This document shows positions 20,961 through 31,807 of a stretch of DNA of 64,000 nucleotides, in pieces (positions within the stretch are counted from its first letter, which is position 1; every line of letters starts with the position of its first letter). The DNA is taken from NCBI GenBank assembly GCA_021234155.1, contig JAJEKV010000004.1:18351310-18415309 (forward strand), in the 5' to 3' direction. The stretch comes from Isoetes taiwanensis (taxonomy: Eukaryota > Streptophyta > Lycopodiopsida > Isoetales > Isoetaceae). The notes beneath the pieces were generated by a model that saw nothing but the letters and a program-made list of their open reading frames with translations, made no database searches and was not told where the DNA came from. The translations under genes and the position numbers were made by a program.

Positions 20961-23189
20961 ATATACGTGATAGTCTCTTTGCAACCAAAGTATGTCATTA
21001 TCTGCACCATGAAAAACCTGAAAGTTCAAAACAATATAAGGGACATGCCTTAATTGAATTTGAAATTGAGGTTTTTTTTTTGAAGAATATAAGAATATAT
21101 TAAACCACTAGAATGCGATCAAGTACAATGATAAGTGTGGTGCTAAGAAATGAAGCGCCCATCATGATCCACAATCTGTAGGAATGTCGACCAAATTTCC
21201 CGCTTAACTGTGCCAGACAAGCTTGAGACTTGGTAAGCCTGCCACAACTTATGCCTCAAGACCGGAACCAACCGAAAAGGGCTAAACCAGCTGCATTCGA
21301 AAGACCTTCGCTCTCGCGTCTTTTCCAAATCAGCCACGAAGCCAAGCTCGCATAAATGAAACGCCGCTTGGCAGCACGCCCCACCGCTAGGAAGGACTCC
21401 CAAGAGAATCTTCCTCGACCGCATAGTGAAGTCCCAAAGAGGGCTCTCACCCGGGGACCAAGCTGCCCCTACCCTGCGTGCATAGGACAAAGCAATTGCT
21501 CAATGGTCTCACGCCGCCTCCCACATAAAGGGCATGTTTACGCTACGAGGCTTGAACTGTGGACTCGGACATTCACCCCGAGGCTACGGTGCAAGATCTG
21601 CCACAAAAGGGCGGATTTTAGGAGGAGGCAATGTATTCCACGCCCACTTCCACATGGCGGGTCACTTACTCCTGGAAGCTTAAGCGACCACTTTATCCGG
21701 CTGGGCGGCAACGTGTCCCGGCCGCTAGGAGCCCATAAGCCGATGCTACAAACCGAGATGCATCAAGTCCACTATGCGACTTCCAAACGCGATTGACTTG
21801 AGAAGACAACTGCAATGGAATAGCATTGGCAATTCTGGCCCAAGTCCGTATGTCCCACCGCCGAAGGCCAAATCTCTCCCTAAAAACTCCCACGGTGCGG
21901 ATGACCCTCCCAATACCGATCCACGGATGGATGTTACCCCTGCAGCAGTCCATCGGCGCTGAGTACCTGGGTGTAGGGAAGAGGCCAAGGGAGATGCAGA
22001 GTCCAAGGGCACCCAGAGAAAGGGCGATGAAGCTACCATACACCTGCTAGGGTCCAAGGAAAAGAGAACCTTGACCACCTTCCGTGCCTTGGAGACCCTT
22101 AAGAAAAGGCTTAAGCATGAGGGAATGGCCGAAATCCTCAAACAGAGCCCATGGGCGAGCCGGAATAGCTGGCTTCCTAAACACAATAGAGTGACAAAGC
22201 CGTGCCAGGCTAACAGAGCCAAACTCGGGATTGCCGCTCCCGCAACAAGCGCCAAATGAATTTCGACACTAGAACCTTCGTATGCAGCGACACATCAAGC
22301 ATACCCAAGCCCCCCACATGCAGGGGGCACACATTTCCACCATCATGACCTTCACTTTGTAGCCCCTCCTCATTCCCAAAACAAAATTGCGAATGGTGTC
22401 ATCCAACTCCTTAACCACACTTTCTGGCGCAAGTATGCAGGAGGCTGCGTAAACATGAGTGCTACAGAGCACTGACTTGGCTATCAGAATTTGAAATTGA
22501 GTTGAGATGGGGTATAGACTACAAATTCATACAACCTTTCTGATAGATGGGTTTGCAAAGACTGGCCTTAAGATTTCAACGACATCATGCAGCGCAATCG
22601 CATCAATCAAATAATTATGGCTATGGTTGGATATCTACAAAGTGCATTACAAAATGGTGGATAGATCATTCAATATAGCAAGTTAGAAGTAATATCTGAT
22701 GATAAATACCTGGATAAGAGCTGTGAAACCAAGAAAAGAATGAACGATGTGTTGCTCTGTATCAACACCAAATTCCTTTTGGTTAGCAAGCTCTGCAGCA
22801 AGACTTTCAAGTTTTTCCTTCGAATCTACCCAAATATAAAGTTGCTCCAGTGAAGGAGGTCTGTTATAGCTGGATATCAGGTTAGAAGGATGCAAAACCG
22901 AGGCATCCACCAAGGCACGGATTTGATATGCATAAGGATGCAAATCTTCAGGTTCTGCATTAGAAGATGGGGCAAGGTAAGAAAGTGGTGACATCAGCTC
23001 TAAGCCTGTTACTCCATTATTTACTGTGCCGGAGCTCCAGAGCAAGCGTCTGTTCTTGCCTTGAAGCAGCAAATTTTCGTCAGAGTTCAAAACCAGCGGT
23101 GGCTTTAGAAATACAGGTCTTTTCAAAAACTGCTTGCCAAATAATTTATGGGCATATCCAGCTGAGAGCGTTTTCGAAGACAATGCCAT
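20961..23189 (-). pseudogene. RRP6-like 3'-5' exonuclease, truncated after exon 3
   Basis: Exon 1 (23189-22710) runs from MALSSKTLSAGYAHKLFGKQ to PPSLEQLYIWVDSKEKLESL and FGVDTEQHIVHSFLGFTALI, which carries the DEDD exonuclease ExoI motif (D.E), and ends at CAG/GTATTT. Exon 2 (22634-22536, 33 codons) reads NYLIDAIALHDVVEILRPVF with AG and GT borders. Exon 3 (21017-20961) reads VFHGADNDILWLQRDYHVYI, the ExoII motif. The order and sequence match plant RRP6-like proteins (RRP6L3 type), exosome-associated or plastid RNA exonucleases. No later exons (ExoIII, HRDC) follow; repeats and a UBP fragment lie there instead. A 1.4-kb LINE sits in intron 2. Exons 1-3 themselves are open, so truncation may be recent. 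Confidence 0.8.
21071..22486 (-). mobile_element. 5'-truncated L1-type LINE in an RRP6-like intron
   Basis: The insertion is flanked by a perfect 15-bp target-site duplication (GAATTTGAAATTGAG at 21056-21070 and 22487-22501) and carries an oligo(T) run at 21072-21081, the complement of a 3' poly(A) tail. On the minus strand it reads an RT C-terminus (YAASCILAPESVVKELDDTI, RNFVLG) and, near 21500, a C..CGRRRETIEQLLCP zinc-binding zf-RVT segment. Frames are broken. Length is 1,416 bp, the usual 5' truncation. Confidence 0.85.
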
Positions 23190-23249
23190 TGCCAGAGTAT
23201 GGAGCTCAATTTGGAATGCATGGCACAGTAAATCGGCAGCAAGCAAGCA

Positions 23250-24684
23250 AGCAAGCTAAGTGCTGACACAAGCAAGGAAGCGCTGTGGCCGCAAAAAATC
23301 CGAAGTGCAAGCCGATTTTTGAAGCAAATGGCGATTCGGATCCGATGGTCGCAGTGATAGTGCCCCAAGACCTGGCGATGAGATGAAATGATTGATGATC
23401 GAGATGAATCCCTGGACAATCGACGGTCGAGATGAATGCCTCGACGTCGAAAGTATAGGAATTATATCCTTGTTGTGATATACGCACAAGGATTTTACAT
23501 GAATTTACAAGGATTTGACATGACATAACATAGGAAAGCAAACGGTCAGTAAAGAACACAATAATCCTAAATCATAAACAATTGTTGTTCTTGCAGTTAT
23601 TGTACTTGTATTTGAAAGAACACAATAACACTTGTTTTTTAAAGAATACAATAATAGAATTGCAAGCTATTGGAAAGATATTCACATTAACAAAGGGAAG
23701 ATTTGGAAGATATATGAATTCAAATAGAATTGCAGGATATAATCACAGAAGGAAAAAACTCAAAGAAGAGTCAGAAATAGAAGGGAACCTGGCTATTGGT
23801 AGATTCGAATCTTGACCTAGGCTACTAAGTGCTTCAAACTTAGAATTGGGCTGCTTCAAATGTGACCTGAAAACAAACTAAAATTCAAATTTAACCTGAG
23901 ATTCAAACTGAAAACAAATAGACAAGCATAGTCTGCAACAAATCTTTACAAAACGACATGCACTTTGGCACTGGAAATAACTGAAAAATTGGCTTTACAG
24001 AGACTAGCACTAGGAAAAGGAAATAGGATAATATAGTCACCTGCATCCACAATACAAGTTGAGATCCTGCACCCACAATACATGCTGCTTCAAAAACCAA
24101 ATTTGCTTGCTTGAAGAATCCGAATCTGCTGGCTTGTAGAATCCGACCTATTTGAACGTTTTTGTCTTCTCATATTTAGGCAATCCCATAAATCCTGATG
24201 ATTCGATTACTAGTCCGATGACGTTTCGATGCCAGTCCAATAATTCTTGGATTCCAGTCGATGATGTTTCCATTCCAATAATGCTTCCACTTTTCCTCTA
24301 TTTTGCGACATCCTTGGATTGCGGCAAACTTGACCTGTGAGTGGTTATGATCTGCTGTCTTATTTTGTGACGGGGGATTTCCCCCGAAGAAAATAAGACT
24401 TTAGAGTTGTACTGCATCCATTTAGGACGTGTCTGAAAAGTTGCCATGGAAAAAGTACGGTGTCACATTTGCTTATGTGGCCCAATTATGTTAAGCTAAA
24501 TTTAAGACATCTGTGTCATGGTAGTCGTATTTCTAAAAGTCACACATTCTATCAAATGGTATTTGGCTACCTATTAGGTTTGGATTATAAATGGAGTCTT
24601 ATTTTATTCCGATGGATTTCCCCCGCCGTAAAAAAAAGACACCTAGTCGTATTTGAAATATGACTAAGAATAAGACGTGTGTTA
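23250..24684. other. Non-coding stretch with MITE-like inverted segments
   Basis: This is the 5' flank of the RRP6-like exon. From 24350 to 24680 there is a short-palindrome region: CGGGGGATTTCCCCCG at 24372-24387 and a related GGATTTCCCCCGCCG at about 24615, both next to GTCTTATTTT-type words. A similar vocabulary occurs near 19650-19840, so a small non-autonomous element is possible. Confidence 0.35.
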
Positions 24685-24785
24685 TTTTTGGGTTGCCCCT
24701 AGGGGGGCAAACCCTCATTTACGTGGGTATGTGGGCATATCTAGGTATATGCCGGCATATGCCTAGCATATCTTGGTATTTGCTA
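24685..24785. repeat. Dispersed hairpin repeat 'GGGTTGCCCCTAGGGGGGCAA', copy 1
   Basis: TTTTTGGGTTGCCCCTAGGG leads into GGGGCAAACCCT (a palindrome), then about 70 bases rich in CTAGGTATATGC/GCATATGCCTAG palindromes. Copies occur at 27458-27560 and, weaker, at 30847-30940. It resembles a MITE family; no target duplication was resolved. Confidence 0.6.
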
Positions 24786-24839
24786 AAAGCGGCCGGTGCA
24801 CCGTAAGTGCTAGATCATCCGCCCCATTCCTTCGCAGAG

Positions 24840-25040
24840 CCCTCTTCCACGACTCAAAAACCCGACTATGGTTATGTCGTCGCAAATACATTGCTTCTCT
24901 TTTTCCATACAACGCACATGTTTTTCAAGGTTGAACTATCGTCTGGGATCTGGCCTGTGTTTAAATATGATGAAATTGTGGTGATCCGAGTGCTGGATAC
25001 AGGGGTTTGGCCCGAAAACGAAAGCTTCAGCGAGCATTCC
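24840..25040 (+). pseudogene. Plant subtilisin-like protease (SBT) fragment
   Basis: The frame reads FHTTHMFFKVELSSGIWPVF, then VVIRVLDTGVWPENESFSEH. This is the junction of propeptide and catalytic domain in plant subtilases (LHTTR.PEFLGL.SS.GLWP, V.VGVLDTGVWPES.SF), with the catalytic Asp in DTGVWPE. Nothing of the His or Ser regions follows, so it is an isolated fragment. Confidence 0.75.
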
Positions 25041-25398
25041 TTTCTTTTCCCATGCAATCATCTTCCTTATCGTTTTCTCCCTCCTAATCTTAATCGCCGG
25101 AACTATTCTAATCCATTTTTCGCTCTTTTCTTTTGCTACGATTCAAGTTTCCCGATTGTTCGAAGCAGAAACAAGATTCAGATTTTGCAGATTTGAAGGA
25201 TTTCAATCCATTTTGTCGTTTAAGTAGGCAATCCATGGAGGCTTGGAGCAACAGACTATAATAGGCAAATCATGGAGGCTATAATAGGCAAATCACGGAG
25301 GCGTTCGAAGGGATTTGATCCTATTCTGGTAGAACAGGGCCGAAGCAACAGATTTTGATTCTTTTGAGGTTCAGCATATGTTGACAAGTATGATTCAA

Positions 25399-26102
25399 AT
25401 GGCAGAAAACGAGGCCATTTCATCGGCAAAGGGAAGCGGAGGAGTTGTGAAGGAGGCACATTACAGAGGAGTAAGGAAGCGGCCATAAGGAAGCGGCCAT
25501 GGGGAAGATTTGCCGCAGAGATAAGAGATCCATGGAAAAAGACTCGGGCATCGCTTGGGACTTTTGATACGGCAGAAGAGGCAACAAAGGCTTTGCGAGG
25601 AAACAAGGCCAAGGCCAACTTTCCGGCGCCCTGTGAGGATCAAAGCACTAGCCAAAGTAGCACCGTTGAATCCTGGAATAGCTCCAGAAATCTGCAGCCT
25701 CCATTGCCGGATTATCCTTGGAGAAATTTCTACTCAAACAGGCCTTTGCAAAGCAGAGCCCTTGATCTGAATGCTTCTATTCAAGATTTTGGCCTTTTGG
25801 AAATTCCAGGCCTCAGGAATCCTCAAATGCTTCCTTATCCACATCCTCCTCCCATGGCCAGGGCTACATTTCTTAACACTTTGTTTTCCGAAGAGCTTTC
25901 TCAGGTAGAAAAAAGGTCAAAAGTAGTTTCAAATCTGGCTATTGCTTTACCTGTGGCTACTCCACCTCTGCTTAACCAATACTTTGGCAGAAGTTTTTTT
26001 GAAGGCCTGAAACAGTTGGGTAATTTTCTTTTTATTCATACTCTTCCCATCTGTATCATTTTTGCCTTTAGCTGTTATGAGCAAGAAAGTTTAAAGCAAT
26101 GA
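25399..26102 (+). pseudogene. AP2/ERF transcription factor with EAR-like motif, frameshifted
   Basis: From the ATG at 25399 the frame reads [29 protein letters not shown] and then a stop, because 14 bases (TAAGGAAGCGGCCA, 25472-25485) are duplicated at 25486-25499. Downstream the AP2 domain continues in the shifted frame: [40 protein letters not shown]. The YDxAAxxF segment between ATKA and RGNKAK is deleted. [12 protein letters not shown] resembles the DLN-type EAR repressor motif of ERF repressors. The end is probably intron read-through (GTAATTTTC at about 26020). ERFs bind GCC-box DNA; this copy cannot. Confidence 0.85.
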
Positions 26103-26297
26103 ATATAGGATTGCTTCTGCTGTCTCTTCAATCATGCTTCAAGAAAAGAAATATCAATTTTGGTTGTATTCAATTAGTTTGATCTTCTGATCTATTTTCT
26201 GGATTTACACGAGTTGCTTTTGGGTTCATTTTATGCGAGCATCCTTTTATGCAGCTGGGATTTCTGTTGCAATGGATCATTGTATCTGCCTATAATA

Positions 26298-26985
26298 GGC
26301 ATCTGTACAGGTATACATCCGCAGTGGAATGTAAGTCCATTCTAGCATGTTTCTTCTTTCAACATACATGGAGGGTTTTAATAGTTTAGTTAGGCATCGA
26401 ATTTTGTGTTCTATCTGTTTATCTATTTATCATATCTTATCTTAATTTCATCCTTTGCAGCCAGGGTATTTCGGAGATGTGACTATTATGAATGGGAAGG
26501 CATGGTCTTATTTGAATGTCCAGCACAGGAAGTATAGATTTTGCATTGTGAATGGAAGCAATGCCAAATTTTACAGGCATGCTTTAAGCAATGGAGCTCA
26601 TATGGTACAAATTGGATCTGATTCTTATTACTTGGATCATCCTGTGGTAATGCAGGAAATCCTTCTCGCGCCATCAGAAGGAGTAGATTTTATTATTGAT
26701 TTTGCAAACTCTGAAGAAAAAAAGATCATCCTGAACAATACTGCACCTTGTCCTTTTCCACATGTCAAGCCTGTACATAACATGAATGGTCAGGTAATGA
26801 AATTCATTATTGATGATCTAGAACAGTTCACAGCTTCCGCGCCCTAGTGAGAGGGGATGGAAGAGTGTTTACAAGATAAATCCTTCATATATAACAAGCT
26901 TTCTTGTTAGATTTGCTGCCCATGATGGAGCTCCATTCCCTTTTAATGCTTCTGTTGAACCTGGATATGCCTACCATTGCCATAT
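26298..26985 (+). pseudogene. LPR1-type multicopper oxidase fragment
   Basis: A short exon end GIHPQWN is followed by GTAAGT (26331). The acceptor CAG at 26458-26460 opens PGYFGDVTIMNGKAWSYLNV, then RKYRFCIVNGSNAKFYRHAL, LLAPSEGVDFIIDF and VMKFIIDDLEQF. After a shift it continues WKSVYKINPSYITSFLVRFA and NASVEPGYAYHCHI. This order matches plant LOW PHOSPHATE ROOT ferroxidases. HCH of the copper site is kept, but the LDHEDN that normally follows is replaced. The upstream cupredoxin part is absent. Confidence 0.8.
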
Positions 26986-27179
26986 AAGAATTCTTGCGCT
27001 CCTTATTAGACAACCGTTTATGTTTGGATTGACATTTTTCATATTTGAATTTAGATTTTGGATCACAAGGACAATCAAATGATGAGGCCACTTAAGATCT
27101 TGCCATCCAATGAGATTTTGCGTCTCAATCTTTCTGATTCTAAATCTAGTCGAGTTTGAAGAAATAAAAAACAAATCTG

Positions 27180-27247
27180 ATGTAAAGGGTAGGATCTTTT
27201 AGTTGCCAACCTCATGTAAAGGGTAGGATCTTTTAGTTGCCAACGTG
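27180..27247. repeat. 34-bp tandem duplication
   Basis: ATGTAAAGGGTAGGATCTTT... occurs twice head to tail, nearly perfect. Confidence 0.8.
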
Positions 27248-27457
27248 ACATTGCACACACTAAGGTGTGCCGTTTTTAAGAGGAATTTGAGTCTATTTAA
27301 GACTACTTTATTGAATGGCTGAAGCACATCCCAACACATGGAATCCATCTAGTATGTACTATTCTTCAATAACACAAAATTAGGTTTACACGCACATGGA
27401 ATCTAATTTGCATAGATAGCAACACCCATGCACACGTAAATCTAACTTTATTTTTTA

Positions 27458-27560
27458 TTTTTGGGTTGCCCCTATGGGGGCAAACCCTTGCTTATATGGG
27501 TTTGTGGCTTATCCTAGGTATATGCTAGAATATACCTAGGATATGCTGGTCAGCCACATA
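27458..27560. repeat. Dispersed hairpin repeat, copy 2
   Basis: TTTTTGGGTTGCCCCTATGG and GGGCAAACCCT, then GTATATGCTAGAATATACCT palindromes. It is the same element as at 24685-24785. Confidence 0.6.
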
Positions 27561-29020
27561 TGTATCCATTTGTGACAGTATTAACATCTTATATCATGGA
27601 GGTTCTGGACCAATCATCTCATCTTTGTCTAGGTTTGATATATCGATTTTCATACGTATTCATAGGTGTTGTTTTCAAGGTTTCTTCTTAGAAAACCTTC
27701 GGGGCAGGGTTTTTTGAATGCATAGTTATGGGCTTACGATCGGTACATTTTGTATTGGGTCACAATACGAAGTACACAATAAGCTAAAAAGTTGCCAAGT
27801 ATTTAAGTTAGTCGTTAAATTAGGGGCCTACTGTTTACTTTTTGTCTTGGATCCTCAAATGATAAAATTGAATAAATTACAATAACGCAATGGCTCTCAT
27901 CCAGATTGCAGTTCACATGAAAACAAACGATGAAACGGAAACCATAAAAACACACTTTCGCGTCACTGAAGGGCAACCCCTCGTGCGCAGCACCTTGTTT
28001 TCATGATTTTCCACTAGTATTTTAGTAGTGTCATATTTTATGACTACCATCTAGTAGATAGCCAAGCTTAAGTTTGTGTGTCTTAGCCCCGGAGTCACAA
28101 ATAGTGTCGTATATTGTATATGGCACATATTTTGCGACTACTATGGAAAAAGAGCCACAGTTCAATTTTTGTATTGGGTATATTAATCCATCCATGAAGA
28201 AATGTTTTTCTGGGTTGCGCTTATTGGATCAATTTTTGATACTCCAATTACACCATTTTGTTGTAGCAATTTTTGATACTCCAATTACACTATTTTATTG
28301 TAGCACTTTCTTTTGGGTTGTGCTTAGCATATCTTGTCATTTGGGTGCTTTTTTGCAATTTTGCCAATTGTATCTTTGAATCCTCAAAATAATTCATTTT
28401 TCACAACTTTTCTTTTGGATTGTGTCCATTTTTCTTTTGCACAGTTTCAAAAGAGCAAGAAATATTTTGCTGAAAATATTAATTTTTCTTGATATTTCGG
28501 GTAGGAATCAGAGGGGAAGAATGTAGCTGGGGAAGTATATAACTGGTAGGCTGAGTTAGTTAGACCCAGCAAAAAACTTAAAAAACGATTCTGCCCAAAA
28601 AAAATCCTGCTCAAAAACTTTCCCGCACCAAGTTTGCAAGGAACCATCCATTAGGTTAAAGAACGTAAATTCCCATTAGGTAAGGAAAATCAACTACAAG
28701 AAAGAAAGTTCTCAACACTGGTGTTGACTTTGACTGGCATGTATTTTACGCTAACGTAGATAACTGCTAAATTTTGCAATAATTTGTGCAACGGGGGTCT
28801 ACTAACTGACCGTTAAGCTATGGTGCAGGTGCAGATATAGAAATAAGACAAGACAAAAATATTTGCAATAACAGGTCCGAAGGCAACAAAGGAGGCAATA
28901 TTCTCCGATGCTTATATTGACAAAGTTGTTTGGCAGAGCTCTACAGAAGGGAGATTTCCCTGATATCTATTCAGAGATTTAAGGAAAAAAAACTAAGTAC
29001 CCCTAATCTGTTGTGTTGTG
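27561..29020. other. Non-coding stretch
   Basis: No gene is recognised. Two near-identical 25-base segments (AATTTTTGATACTCCAATTACAC) lie at about 28231 and 28269. Confidence 0.35.
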
Positions 29021-30040
29021 CTATTGATGAAGAGGCTTACGGTTTGAAGGATCACCTGGAAGGGATGGAGGCTCCATTTGTTTAGCTGGAGCTTTTCGAG
29101 CTAGTTGTTTGAGGGGGCTAGTTTCTGCATATTTCTCTCCCTCCTCAGCAGTTTCCTCAGGCATGTCCATCTCTGGAACCATTTCGCTCCTCTTTTTCTT
29201 GTCTACTATCACAGTTGGAGATACTAGAACCTCCCTGTACATAGTCATAGCTGCAAGAGTAAATGCCAGCCCTATCATGGCAAATAATGGGAATATTGGA
29301 AGCAGCTCACTCTTCATAAATCTGCATAATACACCATATGGTCTTAAAATTTTATTGCCAGAACAAAGAATATACCTTACAGTATGTGATCTTGCATTGA
29401 TTCCACACTCCAAACCACTATTAACCACCAAATTAGTGTCAAAAGTTATCTATGAAAATGAAAACTGTGAGCTGAAATCTTGTAAGCCCTAGTATAATAT
29501 TAGGTCATATAATAGAATACAAACTGATCTTTTTGTATGAGTTATGACCTAGTATAATATTAGGTCACACAATTGCCAAAAAAACTCGTAGAATAGAATA
29601 CCAACTGATCTTCAGAACCTGAACTGATTTATAGGAATGACGGAGTAATACTAACTCGTCCCAAGATTATTCAACAGATGAGAAGCTCGGTTTGGATATC
29701 TCAAACTTTTAGACCGCATAAAATTGGAAGACAGAACGACCACATTTGAACCAGTGCGGATTTAAATAACGAAAAATCGAGTAAAGATCAAAGACTTTCT
29801 TGTGCGTGCTTACTTGCTAAGGCGACCTCGTTGATGCATGAAGATCCCGGGCCCTGTTCCAGGGGGCCGTTTTGGAATCCCTAATTCCTCGGCTCGTTTA
29901 GATCCGAGCATATGAGGATCTGCATTAGTCTTGGAAGGATCAATGTTCCCCGAGCTTTGGTTCGTCTTCGACGAACTCGACAGCATTCTAGAAGTCCTTA
30001 AGCTCCGCATCAAATGCGTATCGCGCATCAAAGTCTGCAA
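29021..30040 (-). CDS. Small membrane protein, B12D / complex I MLRQ-like (two exons)
   Basis: Exon 1 is 30040-29814 (MQTLMRDTHLMRSLRTSRML to GIFMHQRGRLS) and ends at AA/GTAAGC. Exon 2 is 29321-29021 after TGCAG. The split codon gives LSK-FMKSELL and the joined length is 528 bases, exactly 175 residues plus stop. The N-terminus is Arg/Ser-rich and could be a mitochondrial presequence. LLPIFPLFAMIGLAFTLAAM is one membrane helix, followed by YREVLVSPTVIVDKKKR, which resembles the B12D/NDUFA4 (MLRQ) pattern (PLF...G....R....NP.V.V.K.KR). The C-terminus is acidic then basic. Family assignment rests on this one segment; the gene structure is well supported. Confidence 0.6.
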
Positions 30041-30659
30041 AACAAATCAATCCACATGCTCAGAAAAAAAGTTGCCGTCATGCATTACAGGGAAGAAAAG
30101 GGTTCCGCACCTTCAATCCATGGATGCCCATTTCTGGCGACAAATCGCCGGTCCCGCGCAGTTTGAAGCTCGGCTATGGCGTGTTGTAAAAGAAGGCAAA
30201 AAATGCCACGTTTATCGACTTGGCAATTTACCACAAATCCACACGTCAAGAATACGTTTATTTGGCTGCATTTTTTGGGTACATTTAGCGCATATCTGTC
30301 AACCTTTGGGGTTTGAAAGGAAATCGTTGTCTTGTCTCAACTATTATCGTGTAAGAGAAATATTCGCAGTCAGGTTTGTTAGATTTCCGTAAAAAGCAGT
30401 TAGAAACATTCTGCCTTTTCCCTCCAATCGCGACATGCCACGTGGTAAATTTCTAACTTAGGAATGTTCGGAGATTTCTTATTTGCGTGAAGAACTTCCC
30501 CGGCTCTGTTACGACAAATTTACTCCACGATTCACCATTTACCTACTATTCCAGCCATTTTACCCAGCATTGAAGTTTTTGGCATTAGAAGGTTTACCCT
30601 CCATTCAAAGGATTTTCTGGCCCATGCAGAATGTTTCTAACTGTCTTCCACGTTACAAC
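30041..30659. other. 5' flank of the B12D-like gene
   Basis: This must hold the minus-strand promoter. I do not see a convincing TATA box or another gene. Confidence 0.35.
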
Positions 30660-30755
30660 AAAGGCAATCTACATGCCTTTCACGGGCATGTCAGCGAGGG
30701 GCTCCGCGCTTGGCGTCGCCTGTTCCATGCCAGGAAAGGCATGTAGATTGCCTTT
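30660..30755. repeat. Short foldback element
   Basis: Perfect 22-base inverted arms, AAAGGCAATCTACATGCCTT plus TC at 30660-30681 and its complement at 30734-30755, enclose 52 GC-rich bases. GGGCATG/CATGCC extends the pairing. It is a small foldback or MITE. Confidence 0.8.
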
Positions 30756-30846
30756 CTTGTATACAGAATATCCAAGATTCGAGGCTTGCTAATCTTGTAA
30801 ACAAAAAACCTGTTTTTTTGCGCGAGGTATTGGAGTTGGGCCCGAG

Positions 30847-30940
30847 ATTTTTGGGTGGCCCCTAAAGGGTAAAGCCTCCCTCATATTCTTAGTATAGGCC
30901 AAAATATTCCTAGATATTCCTAGCTACCGACCTAAACCCG
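30847..30940. repeat. Dispersed hairpin repeat, copy 3 (diverged)
   Basis: TTTTTGGGTGGCCCCTAAAG and GGTAAAGCCT, then TAGGCCAAAATATTCCTAGA. It has the same layout as the copies at 24685 and 27458 with more changes. Confidence 0.45.
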
Positions 30941-31180
30941 CTATTGCAAGTAATTTGCCAATGGAGTTCAAGCCGGTGGGATAATCCTTCTTCCTAATTG
31001 TTCCTGCCTGTGCGGTGGAGCTATTGTTTCTTTATGACAGATGGGCTATCTCTATCGGGTGGGCAAATGTAGGAAGAATGTTGGAGACTGGCTTTCGTGC
31101 TCAACCTGTAAAAAGTGCATATGCAGTGGTCTCTGACATTGTATCTTGTTCTTTTGTGACCTTTTTGGAGCTAAGTATCC

Positions 31181-31326
31181 ATCGAAAGATCTTGTTTTGA
31201 GATGCCCACAGAATTCACAAAGGCCGAAATATTTGAAAGCAATCCAACAACCTATCGAAAGATCTTGTTTTGAGATGCCCACAGAATTCACAAAGGCCGA
31301 AATATTTGAAAGCAATCCAACAACCC
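31181..31326. repeat. 73-bp tandem duplication, essentially perfect
   Basis: ATCGAAAGATCTTGTTTTGA... through CAATCCAACAACC occurs twice in direct succession (31181-31253 and 31254-31326), differing only at the last base. This suggests a recent event. Confidence 0.9.
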
Positions 31327-31521
31327 AACAGAGATAGAGCTCTTTCTTCCAGCGAGAGTTAGCTTCAGAGGTAAAATGATATTGTAGCATAATGCAGCTT
31401 ACAGGATGAAGTCATGCGGCTAGACTGAGGGGTTAGATGCATGTTTACATCTTGAAAAAGGGTATCAAGACTGCAATAAGGACATAGAAAAAACATTTGA
31501 AAGATAAGGCTGAAAGACAAA

Positions 31522-31807
31522 TGTGACATTCTAGCATAGTATATGTTGTGAATACGTAAATTATATTGCCACATCACTAGTACATGTCAACCCCAACGAC
31601 ATGTACACGGCAACCGTATAGGGTTGTACCCTGGAATATGACCATTGGAACCATGAACATGTGCATATACCCCTTAGCCCTAAGTGACCTTTTAGATTCC
31701 AACCCTAAAAGCGTCATGTTAAAAGGAGCTTTGAACCCTAAAAGTGTCCCTTTCAGATTCCAGCTTCCAAAGCTCGCATTGCACCAGCGACAGATCCATT
31801 CCGAGCT
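31522..31807 (+). repeat. LTR A, 5' part (interrupted by LTR B)
   Basis: It starts TGTGACATTCTAGCATA like the start of LTR B (TGTGACATTCCAGCATA) and shares the following 270 bases in diverged form. It stops where LTR B begins and resumes at 33345. It belongs to the LTR family of 9803-11471. Confidence 0.7.

Noticed and set aside
21143-22255. Several 100-170-aa ORFs as host genes
   Set aside because: They lie inside the LINE bracketed by the 15-bp target duplication.
24840-25040. A functional subtilase gene
   Set aside because: Only the Asp region is present; the His and Ser catalytic regions and the propeptide start are absent.
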